The notes under the pieces: generated by a model | What the model saw: only the letters and a program-made list of their open reading frames with translations | What the model was told of the DNA's origin: nothing | The model's database searches: none | Shown: positions 19,709 to 31,307 of the stretch, piece by piece | Layout of the letters: each line of letters begins with the position of its first letter | Position numbering within the stretch: the stretch's first letter is position 1 | Source of the DNA: Irpex lacteus | Lineage: Eukaryota > Basidiomycota > Agaricomycetes > Polyporales > Irpicaceae | NCBI GenBank assembly: GCA_001986395.2 | Contig: MQVO02000004.1 | Coordinates: 1,674,001-1,738,000 of the forward strand | Direction of reading: 5' to 3' | DNA length: 64,000 bases | Translations under genes and position numbers: made by a program

Positions 19709-22700
19709 TCATGACTTCTTCTTCGTCTTGCTCCTCGTGGCCTTCGCTGGGGACGACGGCTCAGGCTGCGCCTCGGGATCATCCTCATAAACGAACTTCT
19801 GCACCACGATGCTCTCCGGTACAATATCCGGTACAGGAATCTCTGCGTTGAGCACATTACCCAGCGTATCCAGACGAAGGGTCTGGGAGACGCCGATCAA
19901 CATGCAGCTCATAAAGATTCAGGGCCATGACGTAGCAACGTACCTTCGCCTTTGTAGCTAAACACCCTTTCTTCGTCAATTCCTCCTTTGGGGGTCGTCG
20001 TGGGTTCGGCGGGGTGCCAGTGAGGAAGAAAGTCTTTGCCAATCCGCGATCCCACTTCACTCGCTTCTCCAGTCTGTCCTCCCCGTTGCTTAATCCAGCG
20101 TCGTCTCCGTGACCACCCTCTTCGAATCTCCCCCGCTTCAGCGGCCGCTCCGGCCTCTCAGGGGTCTCATAATCCTCGTCCTCCCCGGCCCCCCTCGTGT
20201 GTTTAGACAACTGCACGGGTTCTTCATCCATACTCATAAAACTCGCATCGGGATCCTCTCCTGCCGCATCCGATTCGTCCCCTTCTCCAGCCTTCGCCGC
20301 CTTCCTCGCCCTTCGCGCCGCACGTTCCTGCCGTTGTAACGCCTTCTCCTCCTTCTGCTTATCCAAAGTCGTCCGCACTTTCGTCGTCGGACTCTCCGGC
20401 CGCTTCCCTTCCTTCAGAATCACCTCCAACTGCAACTCGCTGACCTGCTTCTGATTTCGCACCGTATTCGTCGCCGTAAGCGTCTTGAGAGCTAGCGCAC
20501 TCATGCCTGAGAATGCACTATTATCGGGGGGTAGCACGCTCTTGTATCGTGGCTGACTTTGCCGAGTCGACGTCGACGTCGACGTCACTGGTCCAAATAC
20601 GTCTGACGTAGACTGGGCTGACTTCCGTCTACGAGATGTCCGCCGCAAGCCATTCGTTTCCGGTTCTGATTGGTCCTGTAAATCTTGAGATTCTACCACA
20701 CGGTCCTGCGGTGGAGTCGATATCGACTCAGGGACTGCCGCATTAGTTGTTTCCGCCACCTCTGCCGCGTGCGGTTCCTGATCTGCATGCGGCGAATCTT
20801 CGCTGTTACCAACGATAGGCGACGACATAACCTCGACAATAGCGGACTGTCTATCCGGAGACTTGGCAGAAAATATCGATGGCCTAGGGATACGAGTTTC
20901 CTTCGTCTCCTGCTCTACAGGCTGGGGCGATGTTACAGCTATGGGTGCCTCCTTAGGCTTTCTCGTATCAACCACTTTTCGCATCTGGACTCTAGTTGGC
21001 GCGGTGCTATTAGCGACACCTCGGGCTCTCGATGGACTGGGCCTTCTCGCTGGACTAGGGCTCTTCACAGCCAACGTCTTAGTAGTGGTTGAAGGCCTTA
21101 CGACCCTGCGTAGGAGCACGACCGGTTTTGCACCCGGTGGGGATGCCTTCGACTCTGGAATATCTCGCTTCCTCTTCAGCGTCGCTACAGTCGGATTTTG
21201 AGCTGTTGGCTGCGCCGTACGATGTGCGAGTGTGCGGGGACCAGGGCCAGCAACCGGCTGTACGGTATCCGTATCCGAACTACTGTCGACTGTCACTGGT
21301 TTAGTAGAGACTCTGCGAACTAATCGCATCGGTCGTGGATGCGCCTGTAATAGTATTCTGATCAATGCAAAGTATAATTCAACAGAGAAATCCATTTACC
21401 GTGGTCGCAGCCGTTGCTGAGGGCGGCTCAACCTTCTTCGTGGCTGATGGGCCGGGGACTCGGGAGGAACTAGCAGTAGAACTAGATGGAATCGGACGAG
21501 CATAAGGTTTAGACCCCGGGCGAGGGATCTTACTCTCAGCTTTAGCGGATGGTTGTCGTAGGCTTGAAGGGGGCTTCGTGGGCTGCTGCTGAGACGGAGG
21601 TGAGGGGGTCCGCTCATCGACTTCAACGATCGTAGAGGGTAGTCTGGGTAAAATAGGAAAGGGCAGAGGTTTGTGACCTTCCAATGACGCCGTTGTGCCA
21701 TCAGTGGACGAGGGTTTTCTAAACGTTGGAATGCGCGGCTTAGGAGGCTCTACAGATGCGCTTCTTTGAGTTTTCGGGAAGAGGGCTGGTGCAGGAATGA
21801 TATCGACGGAAGATGAACGAGCTCGACCGTCTATCGGTGGACGGACAGGTGTCTTGCCCTTGTGAGGCGACAGGAACGCGTGGGGAGCATCCTGTACTAG
21901 CACGCGTTTCGCTGGACTTCGTGGTGGGTCGTGAGCGGCGCGAGGCGTTGAGCTCATCCCTGGCGTGCCGAACATGGACCCTATCGGACGCGCTGATGCC
22001 AATAAAGTGCGTGCTTTCTCCGGAGAGAGAGATCCCTGAGCAACTGCTTCCTTGATCGCCACTCGACGAGCGGGGGTTCGCAGATTGTCTGGTGCAGTCG
22101 ACTTGACCGGTGTAGACGGAAGTGTAGAGGGGGTTGTGATACCTGAGAATGTCGTAATAGGCTCATTCTTTGGCGTAGAAGAGATTGCCTGTGAGATGTC
22201 CGCGTTGGCAATATGGGTTGGTGCACCACCGTCGATAGGTGTGCCGGGGGGAGGAAGGAGATGTGTTAGCACATCATGCGAGGTAGGAGATAAAGATCCC
22301 AGACGATGGATAGTAGGTTTGCTCGCTGTTGCGACAGACTCGGCAGAACCATGAGGGAACGGCTCAGCATCAGTATTGCCGCTGTCCCGTGCAACTACCT
22401 GAGCCATAACATCGTTGTTCAGCTCCTCAGAAGGACATCAATGGTGGAGTTCGGTGGGCAAGGCGTAGCAGGGATCTCCGCCTTGTCAGCAGTAATGGTA
22501 TCAAAGTTGGGGGATTTGGGATTGGGTGATTTGGAAGTGTGTGGTTCTTTCGTCTTTGCCTTACGCTTCCTTGTGGCAGAGGCGTTAGGCGTAGAAGACA
22601 CAGGACCTTGGAGTCACGGCCAACTTCGCCGGTGTGCTGGTCAAAGGAAGTACAAATGGAGAAACACTTCTCCTGGGACGAGTCGACCGTCTTAGCGACG

Positions 22701-23727
22701 GTGTTTGAGGCTCGGGTTCTGGCGTAACAGACAATACAACAAGAGGAATATCCGTGATCAGATCAGACTGAGGTATGCCCTCGGTAGAGGGGACCACAGG
22801 AGACGAAGTTACAGCATCGACATCATTGGACAGCGAAAACGCAACTTCCGCTTCATCTGCAACTGACGGCGTGCTTTCTCTGGGCGGGCTGGATATTATT
22901 TGAGCCCTCATCTTCTTCCGACGCGACCGTAGCGGGGAGTGTGGGTTCCGCTAAAGGTGGCACAGGTGAGAGCGCGAGAAGGTCGTCGACAGTACTGCGC
23001 GACGGAATCGGAGGAGTAACAGGCATAGACCGCATTCTAGGTGCAGTAGATGGTGAGTCAAATATGATGAGGTCTTCTTCAACCGGCTCAGAACTCAGTT
23101 CCGCTGTCGTGGCTTGGTTTCCACTTGTCTCGTTCGATGAGACTGGCAGACTTTCTTCATCAAAACGCTGCGGCAAAACGTTCTTCATTGTGTTGTTGTT
23201 AACCAATTCTGAACCGAGGTCGTTCGGTGCGAGAATGTCATTGTCAAGCTCTGACGTTGGAGCAGAAGTTGCGGCGAGCTCTGGGGGCGGACTAGGAGGT
23301 GGAGACGGATTGTCCCATGCATGTAGCACTTTGGAGGCGAGTGCAGACGATGGTTCTATACCCATACCTAAGTGAGGATGTGAGCAGCAGTCAATGGGAA
23401 CACACCTTCATACAAATCCTCTCCTGTCGCGGGAGTCTCGCTTCTACTTGACAGATTAGATTCCTGCTCAGCAGCCCCAGTTCCTGTCACATTCCGACTG
23501 CTGTCTTGCACCTGTAAAGCAGCAATTGATGAGAGTCGCGTGGACCTTTTAACCGGTGTTGGTTGTCCAAGATTTACGCGTTGTGCGCGTTCCTTCTCGG
23601 CGGACTGGAGAGGCCCAAAATACACCCTAGCGGAAGAGGTATTCACGGCATCACTGTCAGAAGAGTCCGGTGAGTTGCGGCCACTGTGGTCGACAAACTC
23701 GTCGCCAGCGGGCTGTGTGTCTTCCAT
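19709..23727 (-). CDS. Large disordered Ser/Pro/Lys-rich protein, function unknown
   Basis: Seven exons, 23727-23406, 23367-22923, 22879-22607, 22569-22437, 22398-21400, 21344-19944 and 19882-19709, give 1248 aa. Nearly all of it is predicted disorder: many SP/TP sites, PPSPPP runs and basic patches (KRKAKTKEP, RRTSRRRKSAQS) that suggest a nuclear, phosphorylated protein. The first four introns are only 38, 43, 37 and 38 nt. They were accepted because each one moves the frame exactly into the next open segment. The best-conserved part looks like the C-terminus (KRVKWDRGL, KGCLATKAK, LRLDTLGNVLNAEIPVPD). I recognise no enzymatic domain. Chromatin or spindle roles would be guesses. Confidence 0.7.
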
Positions 23728-24955
23728 CCAAACAAGAATCTAGACAACAAACATGAAAGTGAGCGGTAGTGACAGGGCAATCGAAACACAAGTTACACAA
23801 CTCCACAACGTTGGGATCGCGTTTAACGGCGTTTGTATCACGTGGTACGTACCATTTAAGGCAAGTGCGATGCGTCGCCACTGATCTTGTTGCGCATTAT
23901 GAGCGCTTACCGAGACCCACTTCCGAATCCTGACCGAAGCCCTTGAACTTATCGACGTCAAGCACTGACTTTACAGGTTGCGGTGGCCTTTCATCTAGTT
24001 TTTTGTAATGCGAGAGACTGTTTACGTGTAGGTGCTGCACAGTCTTACGTTGCATGAACAGCCTGAAGACCTGTTTGCACTGCAGTACTCCTGTAATCCA
24101 TCCACCTCTAAACATAAGCAGGGCAGTGTTGCACTGGGGTACTGGTGCCGCGGTATGATGCATGATGTTTCACTACTCGCCGCATTTCTTCCAAGGCAGA
24201 ACTCGAGGTTCTGGTCCGGCGGTAGCACCTCCGTGGACCCTCTTCAGGGCCATCTGCTCCGGCGCTGTTTGTTGCGTACTGGCATGCAGGCCCGAAAGAG
24301 ATATTGGATGCGGGGACGATAACGTCTCTGCATAATTTCGGGCGACTACGATGTTATTGTCGCAATATTCCCAGCTAAACCTGAAGTCACTACTTACATA
24401 CATCCCGGAAAGTAAGTATCGACATATGCATTGGAAGAACAATCTAACCACGATCGGTCGGCATTACGCATCAATGCATGCAAAAGACTCCTAGGAACTT
24501 CTAGTCTTTACTTGGAGCGCACATGCATACTTTTTGTGATGCCAAAATGATCGGTTGGTTACCACAAATGCGTAAGCAAGGCACCGTACGACACTGGAAT
24601 CTTTGTAAATCGCCCATTTGAAACCACTCGGACAAAGCAGTTCCTGTTGTGCGTCTTGTGAGCAGGCTACAACCGTCACTGATAGCGCCTCCTTATTGGT
24701 CTTAGGCGCTTTCGCTTAGCATTCAAATCTGCGCAGCCGCGTGCCGTCCGCATTTCTTGGTCACAACATAGATTCACATCGCAGGTGTGACTGGAAGCAG
24801 GATTCTATCTCTAAAGCGGTCGTTGATTTAAAGGGCCCTCTGTGCGTGAAACCAAGATACCACACGATCAGCCCCCCTCAACTCAACATTCCACATCACT
24901 GCCAGTGTATCTCAACAAGTCCGACTGAAGTTCCTCACATACGACAGCCGCCAAC
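23728..24955. other. Intergenic region
   Basis: About 1.2 kb between two divergent starts (large disordered protein at 23727 on minus, Zn-cluster factor at 24956 on plus). The open frames here are short and show no consistent splice pattern or motif. It presumably holds both promoters. Confidence 0.5.
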
Positions 24956-27298
24956 ATGAACAAGACATGTACCTCATGCAGGTAAGCACTGCTTCAACAC
25001 ACTATCAGGTCTTATATTAACTCGATGTCGATCCCGCCAGGTCGCGAAAGATGGTAAAGTGCACATCTTTGCCGATCTTAATTACTTCCTAAACATGCCC
25101 TCTTTCTATCCGTGCAGCGATGCGATGGTGCAAGCCCGATATGTGGCCCTTGCTCAAGAGCGCGTAAACCAATCGAGTGTCAATATCTTAGCGCATCATC
25201 TACAAGCCATAGTCTTAAATCGGCACTACTTCAGAAAGGGGCTGCTTGCTTGGCATGCAGGTTCGTGATTATCTAACATCGAGAAATGCTCATGCTGATC
25301 GGTATTCTTCCTGGACAGGCGTAAGAAGAAGGTTAGAAACATTGCTGCCTTTAGCTATACGGTCTTGCTTAATTTTGTTTGCAGAAATGCGACGCAAGAA
25401 GGCCAGCCTGCCACACCTGCCAAGTTGCGGGTAAAGAGGATGAATGTTTTTACGACGACGACGTTCGACAGGACTTAACCACCAACCTGATGCTTCGGAA
25501 TCAAGAGCTAGAAGAACGCGTTGCTGCTCTAGAGGCCCAGCGACAACAAACACCGCCGACACCTCCTATGGACTTCCAACCAACGGGCATGCCTTCTTTA
25601 TGGCAAGGCCGTGTCTCTAGCTCGTTACCTATACCAGGTACGTTTCACTGGCGTTACGTTCTTCATCATGTCTCACGGGGAATGTCGCTCAAGCGAATCT
25701 GCAATCACAACAATCCGTAACCTGGGGCCAGTCGAGATTTATCGGCCCCGAAGAGCACGGCTTTTTATATGATGCTCCGCCAATGTCGATACCATTTCCT
25801 CAGATGAGCCCGAGCCAACACATACCACAACATCAGGTCACGGATGCCGAGATGTATGTTCCGTTTTCCTTCGAATGATCGTGTTGTTTTCTTATGCATT
25901 CTAAATTCTAGACGGTCGGTGTTTCGCGCCCATGCTATCGTGTTGGGTATCTATCTACGGCCTGCCAAGTGGGAGGCCATAGAGAAAGGTGACCTGTCGG
26001 GGACCGTCGTACATCCGGCCATGGTCCACCTATCACTCCTGGATGGCGGCGTATACTACCTTATACAGCGTGGAGGCGGCCAGCTTCCCTTCGACCTCGA
26101 TCTACAACTGCATCGCGCGCTCGCCGCCGTCGAACAACAGACACCAGACCCAATTACCGCCATACAGATTTATGGCCTCATCTCGTGGTACGTCTTTTAC
26201 AAGCGTAACTTCTCCGAGGGTCAAGCCTATCTGGCGAAGTGCTGGGACATAGTCCGCGTAAATCATCTGCGGATCGCGTATCCTATCATGAACACCATTC
26301 TCGGGCTAGGCGAACCTGATGATGATACGCAGGAGCAGATTACTGCCCTCTGTCAGATGGTGTATCTTGACAAGTCCGCCGAACTGGTCCTGAAGCTGCC
26401 TCCGGTTTTGCCGAAGGAGTTTGAGGAACAGGTGGACAAGATTCCAGTAAGTCACGAGGGATATTCCTGTTGCCTCCGAGTGTACCAGTTCTGACCGATC
26501 CTTCTTGCAGTTCTTCCAGCCATGGCTGAGTAAGCACTCTGCTATCGTAACCCGCTGTCGCAGCGTCCATTTCCTCCAGAAAGCGCTCCAGCTATCTGCG
26601 TCCGCTCCAGTCGCCGGTCTTGCACTAGGGCTGGAGCAAGACGAGTGGTACGAGAAGTACTGGGCCACACTCGAAGACATCACCCACAATGTGTCAGCCG
26701 TGAGCACGGAGATGTTGAAGGCGTCTCTGTGCGGGGACACGCCACAGTCCGTCTCCCTCAAGGTGTGCTTGATCATATTCCTTTCGGCGCAGCTCGAGCT
26801 GCATAGGCTACCTGGACTTTACCACGAAGACTCTCGACAGCGAGTGGTGGACGGCGTAAGTGAGATCGTTGGCCTAACGCGCGGGTTCAAAGACGAGGAG
26901 TCATCATTACTATGTCCCATGCTTGGGGTGAGTAACCATTCAACTTCTCCGTCATCGGAACTTCACTCAGATGTTAACGGCATTGTCGTCTCGTTTCAGG
27001 TGTGCTGGACAGTGGTGGCAACGGCGCTTCGCCAGGAGAAGCAGGCATTCGTAGACATGTCCAGCTTAGCACCAGAAGGAAACTGGGCACGTGCATTCTC
27101 AGTGATGATCAGCTGTGCCTCGAAGGTCGGGGCCAGAATGCCTTTCCTCGGTACGTCTTCCCGCGCGCACACGTCACAGTTCTTCCCTGCTCATATTTTA
27201 TGCTTTACGCTATTCGTTCTTCCCTTCCCACAGAACATGCACTTTACGCTTTGCACGAAGTCGCTATAGAACCGCAGTCAGACGTTCCGATGCATTAA
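24956..27298 (+). CDS. Transcription factor with two tandem Zn2Cys6 clusters
   Basis: Ten exons, 24956-24981, 25041-25053, 25118-25260, 25319-25331, 25385-25637, 25694-25853, 25912-26446, 26511-26927, 27000-27150 and 27234-27298, give 591 aa. Two complete fungal binuclear zinc clusters lie in tandem. Cluster 1 has CTSC at residues 5-8, the third Cys in RCD, CGPC, and a last Cys in PIECQY. Cluster 2 starts at ACLACR, continues KCD and CHTC, and ends at DECFYDDD. Each follows C-x2-C-x6-C-x6-C-x2-C. A 13-nt exon encodes the basic residues between the second and third Cys in both clusters. A leucine-type coiled coil (NQELEERVAALEAQ) follows, then a long helical middle region as in other Zn-cluster factors. 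Targets are unknown. Confidence 0.85.
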
Positions 27299-28002
27299 GC
27301 CTTCCTTCATCGGAAGGGATGCGGCAGGGGTGTCTTATTCGGCTTGCGGTGGTTATCGCAATCTAGGCCCACCCTCCCTCGTGTTGATATATTAGACTCG
27401 TGGTATAGACACTGTTCATACTTCGAGCAACATTAAGTCTATCTCGATCTGGCTGAGGCGGCCCCGATATGATTAAGCTCGAGAGCGATGGGCTGGCCCT
27501 TTGAGGGCTGAAAGGTTACGACAGGTTGGATGGACCGTAGATGGAGCGCTTGGATCATACGCAGTAGTTGGAGATGAGAAGTAATGGATCATATACTACG
27601 TAGTATGCGAGTACATGTAAGGTAGAAGACTGTGCGTATACAGATAGTACATAAGAGGCATAGTACTAGTGCGGGGAAGTAAGAGCGGGGAGATATGCTA
27701 TAGCGAATCATAGTAATACATTTATATGGTATGGGGTGGATAATTTACAGTGGAGATGATGGATAGTATTACAATGCATGGTTGTCCGAGTGTGAGACTA
27801 CCGACGCCCTGCGTCGTTCGAGAATAGGATACATGTCCGAAGGATTATGTCGCAGCGTTGCGGCGTATCGTATATGAGCAGAGTGGGGATGGCGGACGAG
27901 TGTGACGCCCAGAAGTGAGCTGCCCGTCATGAGGATGACGCTGCGTAGCCGATAGTGGTGAGCCGAGTCGAAAAAGTGGATGTTAGAAGTTGTCGGGGGC
28001 GT
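27299..28002. other. Intergenic region with a 14-bp perfect palindrome
   Basis: This lies between the stop codons of the Zn-cluster factor and the small Cys-rich gene. A perfect palindrome, ATACTACGTAGTAT, sits at 27593-27606. No exon is supported. Confidence 0.5.
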
Positions 28003-28366
28003 TCAGATGATGCCAACCATGCCTTCGCGCTCACGCATGACGCAGTCGGCACACTTAGTCTCGCTAATGCGGATGGGATTGCGCTGAGGGAGCGTCATGA
28101 GCCTGTGGCAGCCAGCGGCTTTGCACATCGCAGCTGGAACAGTTGTCAGAAACCTCCGCTGCATAAGAACGGGCCGAACGTACCGGTGTGGTCGTGCCTC
28201 CTACTGAACAAACAGTCCGGACGAAGGCAGTCCTGCTGGCGGGTCGACATGGCGATGAAGTGGCCGCAAACGGTGTGGTAACGACCGTCCTGAATCTGAT
28301 TTCGTTACAGTGTCAGTGAGCGCACTTGTTAACCTCGGGCGCAGTGAAACTCACATTGTGGCACAT
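28003..28366 (-). CDS. Small cysteine-rich protein (84 aa, Met-Cys start)
   Basis: Three exons, 28366-28355 (12 nt, encoding MCHN), 28295-28184 and 28133-28003, give 84 aa with exact phases. Cys and His are spaced like a zinc-binding mini-domain: VCGHFIAM, DCLRPDCLFSRRH, CKAAGCHRLM and CADC. There is no signal peptide, so it should be cytoplasmic or nuclear. Similar tiny Met-Cys proteins with CGH and CLFS motifs recur in mushroom genomes and have no known function. That family memory is mine and needs a search. The gene lies between the Zn-cluster factor and the mitoribosomal gene, without an obvious link to either. Confidence 0.65.
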
Positions 28367-29306
28367 AATGAAACGCGTCTGCTGGAGCCGCTGAAGGAAA
28401 AGTTGAATGGTAGTAAATGTAGGAGTAGAATATGTTACTGGGGCTCAACCTGTAGAGTCGTTGGAAGGGAAGCCTGGGTCTTATATACGAGAGGAAGTGC
28501 GTATCAGTGCCAGCGAGACACCGACGAATGCAATCGCACGTTGACCTCATTCTAACCCCCGAGATTCGGCAGGGCCTAGGCAGCGAGGCATGGGGCCCCT
28601 CATGAATCCGCTATGTGCCCATGCGAAACTAGGAAGAGGCAACTCACCTCGTGCGCTCGCTGCGATTTGAATTCCAAGCTCGATCGACGGTCACGTTGAT
28701 CAAGTGGGGTTTTACTATAAAGCCGCTGTGGCAGGCAGAGTGTGTATAGGTCAAGCCAGAAGTTCGCTTATTGCAGCAATCAGTGACAATGCCACCACGA
28801 CCCGCGAGGAAGAACATTTTTTTTGGTTTCGCGAGGCCCGATTACAGTTGGGAAGGCGCCCTGGGAGAGTTAAATCAATCAAAAGTTACCATCGTTTTCA
28901 TGCTGAGCGCACGAGGCTAGGAGGCGTGTTCATGGCGTGGTATGCTAAAGCCGGCTGTTCCTACCAAAATGCGACATGTAGCCTGGCCTGTGAGTATTTG
29001 CAATCGCTCCCGGGGTAGCGTTTGCTACCTACAAACGGGAAGAGCCTGGATGCGTGTTGATGACCACCTTCGCTGACTTTCTTAGTTTCGTATGGACATG
29101 GCCACGGATAACGTTTAATTTTAGAGTGACTGTTCACTGCGTCGGCGACGGGGCGGCTTGTACAGGATAGGTGACGGGCTGTGCCCGAATGGATATGTGA
29201 CAGTATTAGCAGGGTCTAAATTACTAACTTGTCCTGGTCGGTATGTAAGCCTTCCAGGCAGATGCGGAGGATATCCGAGTGATAACACTGCGCCGAATGA
29301 GCGCAA
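28367..29306. other. Intergenic region
   Basis: About 0.94 kb upstream of the small Cys-rich gene and downstream of the bS21m gene. No supported exon, tRNA or repeat is seen. Confidence 0.5.
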
Positions 29307-29912
29307 TCATGCTCCACGGGCACGGATTTCATTCACCAACTGGACCTTCTTCCTCACCTGCAGAACTAGCATTCACAATCATCTCGCGCACATAGGTCCG
29401 GTCGGAACATACCTCATGAGCAAACCTTCTCCTCCACCGTTCGCTACGCAGACGCCTCCGCTTGTAGCCCTTTTTCTCGTGCCTCTCCTGTCTGAAGACT
29501 TCTCGTGATACGTTGTTCTGTCTCATCAAGCCGTTGAGTCTATCAAACGTCCGGCCCAGGTCGGCCGAATTCACATAGACGGTGCGACCTTCGAAAGAAA
29601 TGTCAGAGAGTGCGCCATGACTACGTTGCCACCGAAAGTCATACCCTCGTATTTCGTCGGCGCAGGGGGCAATCTCTTGACGGTATCCTCTTCGCGCTGT
29701 TTCCAGCTACTCTCAGGGCTCTTGTATGTATCGCTTTCGTCGGCAAATCGGCCAGGGCTTATGTGATTATACCCATTCCGATAGTTGGGTGGTCCGGTAG
29801 AATACCAGCGAGTAGCAGCAGACACACTAGTCGGCTTGCTTAGGTCGGAGAGTACGCCTCTGACGCTTTGCCGTGAAAAGAGCTGCAACGACTTAAGAGC
29901 TGCAGAGAGCAT
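29307..29912 (-). CDS. Mitochondrial small-ribosomal-subunit protein bS21m (MRP21-like)
   Basis: Exons 29912-29645, 29588-29413 and 29357-29307 give 164 aa. The C-terminal half is the S21 domain: GRTVYVNSADLGRTFDRLN, then the very basic HEKKGYKRRRLRSERWRRR and FAHEVRKKVQLV. It binds near the 3' end of small-subunit rRNA. The N-terminus (SAALKSLQLFSRQSVRGVL, Arg/Ser-rich with no acidic residue in the first 20) is a mitochondrial presequence. The first intron uses the GTATGA donor in the codon for GRT. A nearby ORF that continues past it is a read-through. The gene is divergent from the RWD gene, with 177 bp between start codons. Confidence 0.9.
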
Positions 29913-30089
29913 CCTGTATGTCTTGCAAGAGCGTGTATGACCTTCGACAGCTAGGAGACCGTCGAAGGCGGCGAAGAGATGGATGTAGAAGGCAGAGTAC
30001 TCGAGCGCGTTCCGAGCTGTCGTAGCCGCCTACAACTCTACGCGGAAAGCGACAAGGACCCCGGACATCGCACTCAACTCTTTCCACCC

Positions 30090-31149
30090 ATGGCATCCGA
30101 GGTACTCGCAGAGGAGTTTGAGGTATTGTGTGGCCACTAAGTTCTTGTGGCTGATACAGATCTGACTGCCTGTATTAGGTACTCGAGGCGATATATCCAA
30201 CAGAACTCTCCAGTTCGTAATCGTACAGTACTCTTGCAGTCTCAATCCAGCTGAGCTCATGCAAAGAAATTTCCGAAAGGGAGTTGCGATTAGATGTCGA
30301 ACCTGAGGACGTCGTTGAGGGCTTTGAAACTGGTACGCTACATGTTTTGGTAATCTGCGCGACCTGCTTATGCGATCTGCTGCATTCTTCAGTCAAACTT
30401 ACACTCGATGTCCGATACCCTGATGAATATCCCGATGTACTACCAGAGCTTGAGCTGACTCCCGCGGAAGGCGATTTCGACGACGCAGAGCTGGACCATC
30501 TACGCAGCGAACTCCAGACAGTTGTATGTGTTTTTATTTTCAACAATCCGCTTACAGTCCTCTCATTAGCCGGGGTAGGGCCAAGAGAACCTGGGAATGG
30601 CAATGACATTCACACTCGTGTCGCACTTACGTGAGCGGCTCACTGCTCTAGTAACAGATCGTGAAGAACGGATTCGAAAGGAGGAGGCGGAGAAGGAGCG
30701 ACTGGCTCTCGAGGTATGCATCACGTTCTTACCAAGCAACCTTCTCCTTCGTTAACTTGCTCTAGGCGGAAGAGGCGAAGACGCGAGGCACACCCGTTAC
30801 ACTCGAATCTTTTACGGCGTGGAAAACAAAATATGACAAGGAGCTAGCGATTATCAAAGCTCGCGAAGATGAGCAGAAGATGAAGGGTATGACGCCGAAA
30901 GAGCGAGAAGAATACAAGAAGCTCAGTACCAGACTATCAGGCACGCACATACACATCTGCATGTACCGGGGTTCTCCATACTAACTCACCGGCGTAGGTC
31001 GCCAATTGTTTGAGCGCAACAGAGATCTTGATCTCGATGAGAGCCTTATGGAGGAGGGTACAGTGTCGGTGGACGTGAGCCAATATGAGCGCGAGGAGGA
31101 AAGCGAAGAGGAAGACGCGGACCGGGTTACATTTAGCGACAGCGAGTGA
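30090..31149 (+). CDS. GIR2: RWD-domain protein GIR2 (DRG family regulator) homologue
   Basis: Seven exons, 30090-30122, 30179-30212, 30267-30332, 30393-30523, 30579-30713, 30766-30940 and 30998-31149, give 241 aa. The N-terminal RWD domain starts EVLAEEFEVLEAIYPTEL and includes the family signature YPDEYPDVLPELEL. A charged helix follows (VTDREERIRKEEAEKERLAL), then TPVTLESFTAWKTKYDKEL, MTPKEREEYKKLSTRLSGRQLFE and an acidic end (REESEEEDADRVTFSD). This is the layout of Gir2/RWDD1, which binds the GTPase Rbg2/DRG2 and Gcn1 in translational stress control. Intron 6 (30941-30997) needs a GC donor. It has a perfect TACTAAC branch site. Confidence 0.87.
30941..30997 (+). other. GC-AG intron in the GIR2 gene
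   Basis: A 57-nt intron beginning GCACGC and ending GGCGTAG, with TACTAAC branch site about 20 nt before the acceptor. It joins TCA G|GT CGC to give LSGRQLFE. No GT donor in the region restores frame. Confidence 0.75.
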
Positions 31150-31307
31150 CAAGATAAATGTAACTATATGAGATGTACTATGTGCAACGTTGTACCTTGA
31201 CAGAATGATCTATTGCAAGATGAGGCGTGTAATGGAGACAGATATCTACTTATGCGTGAGGAATATGAACCGATCAAAGAGTGCATGCGATTATTCGAAC
31301 ACAGCAA

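Noticed and set aside
20563..20590. A GTCGAC-type short tandem repeat
   Set aside because: It lies inside the coding sequence and simply encodes a Ser-Thr repeat in a low-complexity protein.
22340..23000. Three apparent frameshifts in the large disordered protein gene
   Set aside because: Introns of 37, 38 and 43 nt with GT-AG ends explain every shift and restore open, composition-matched sequence.
27593..27606. A 14-bp perfect palindrome as an operator or element end
   Set aside because: It is isolated downstream of a stop codon with no second copy or flanking duplication, so it may be chance.
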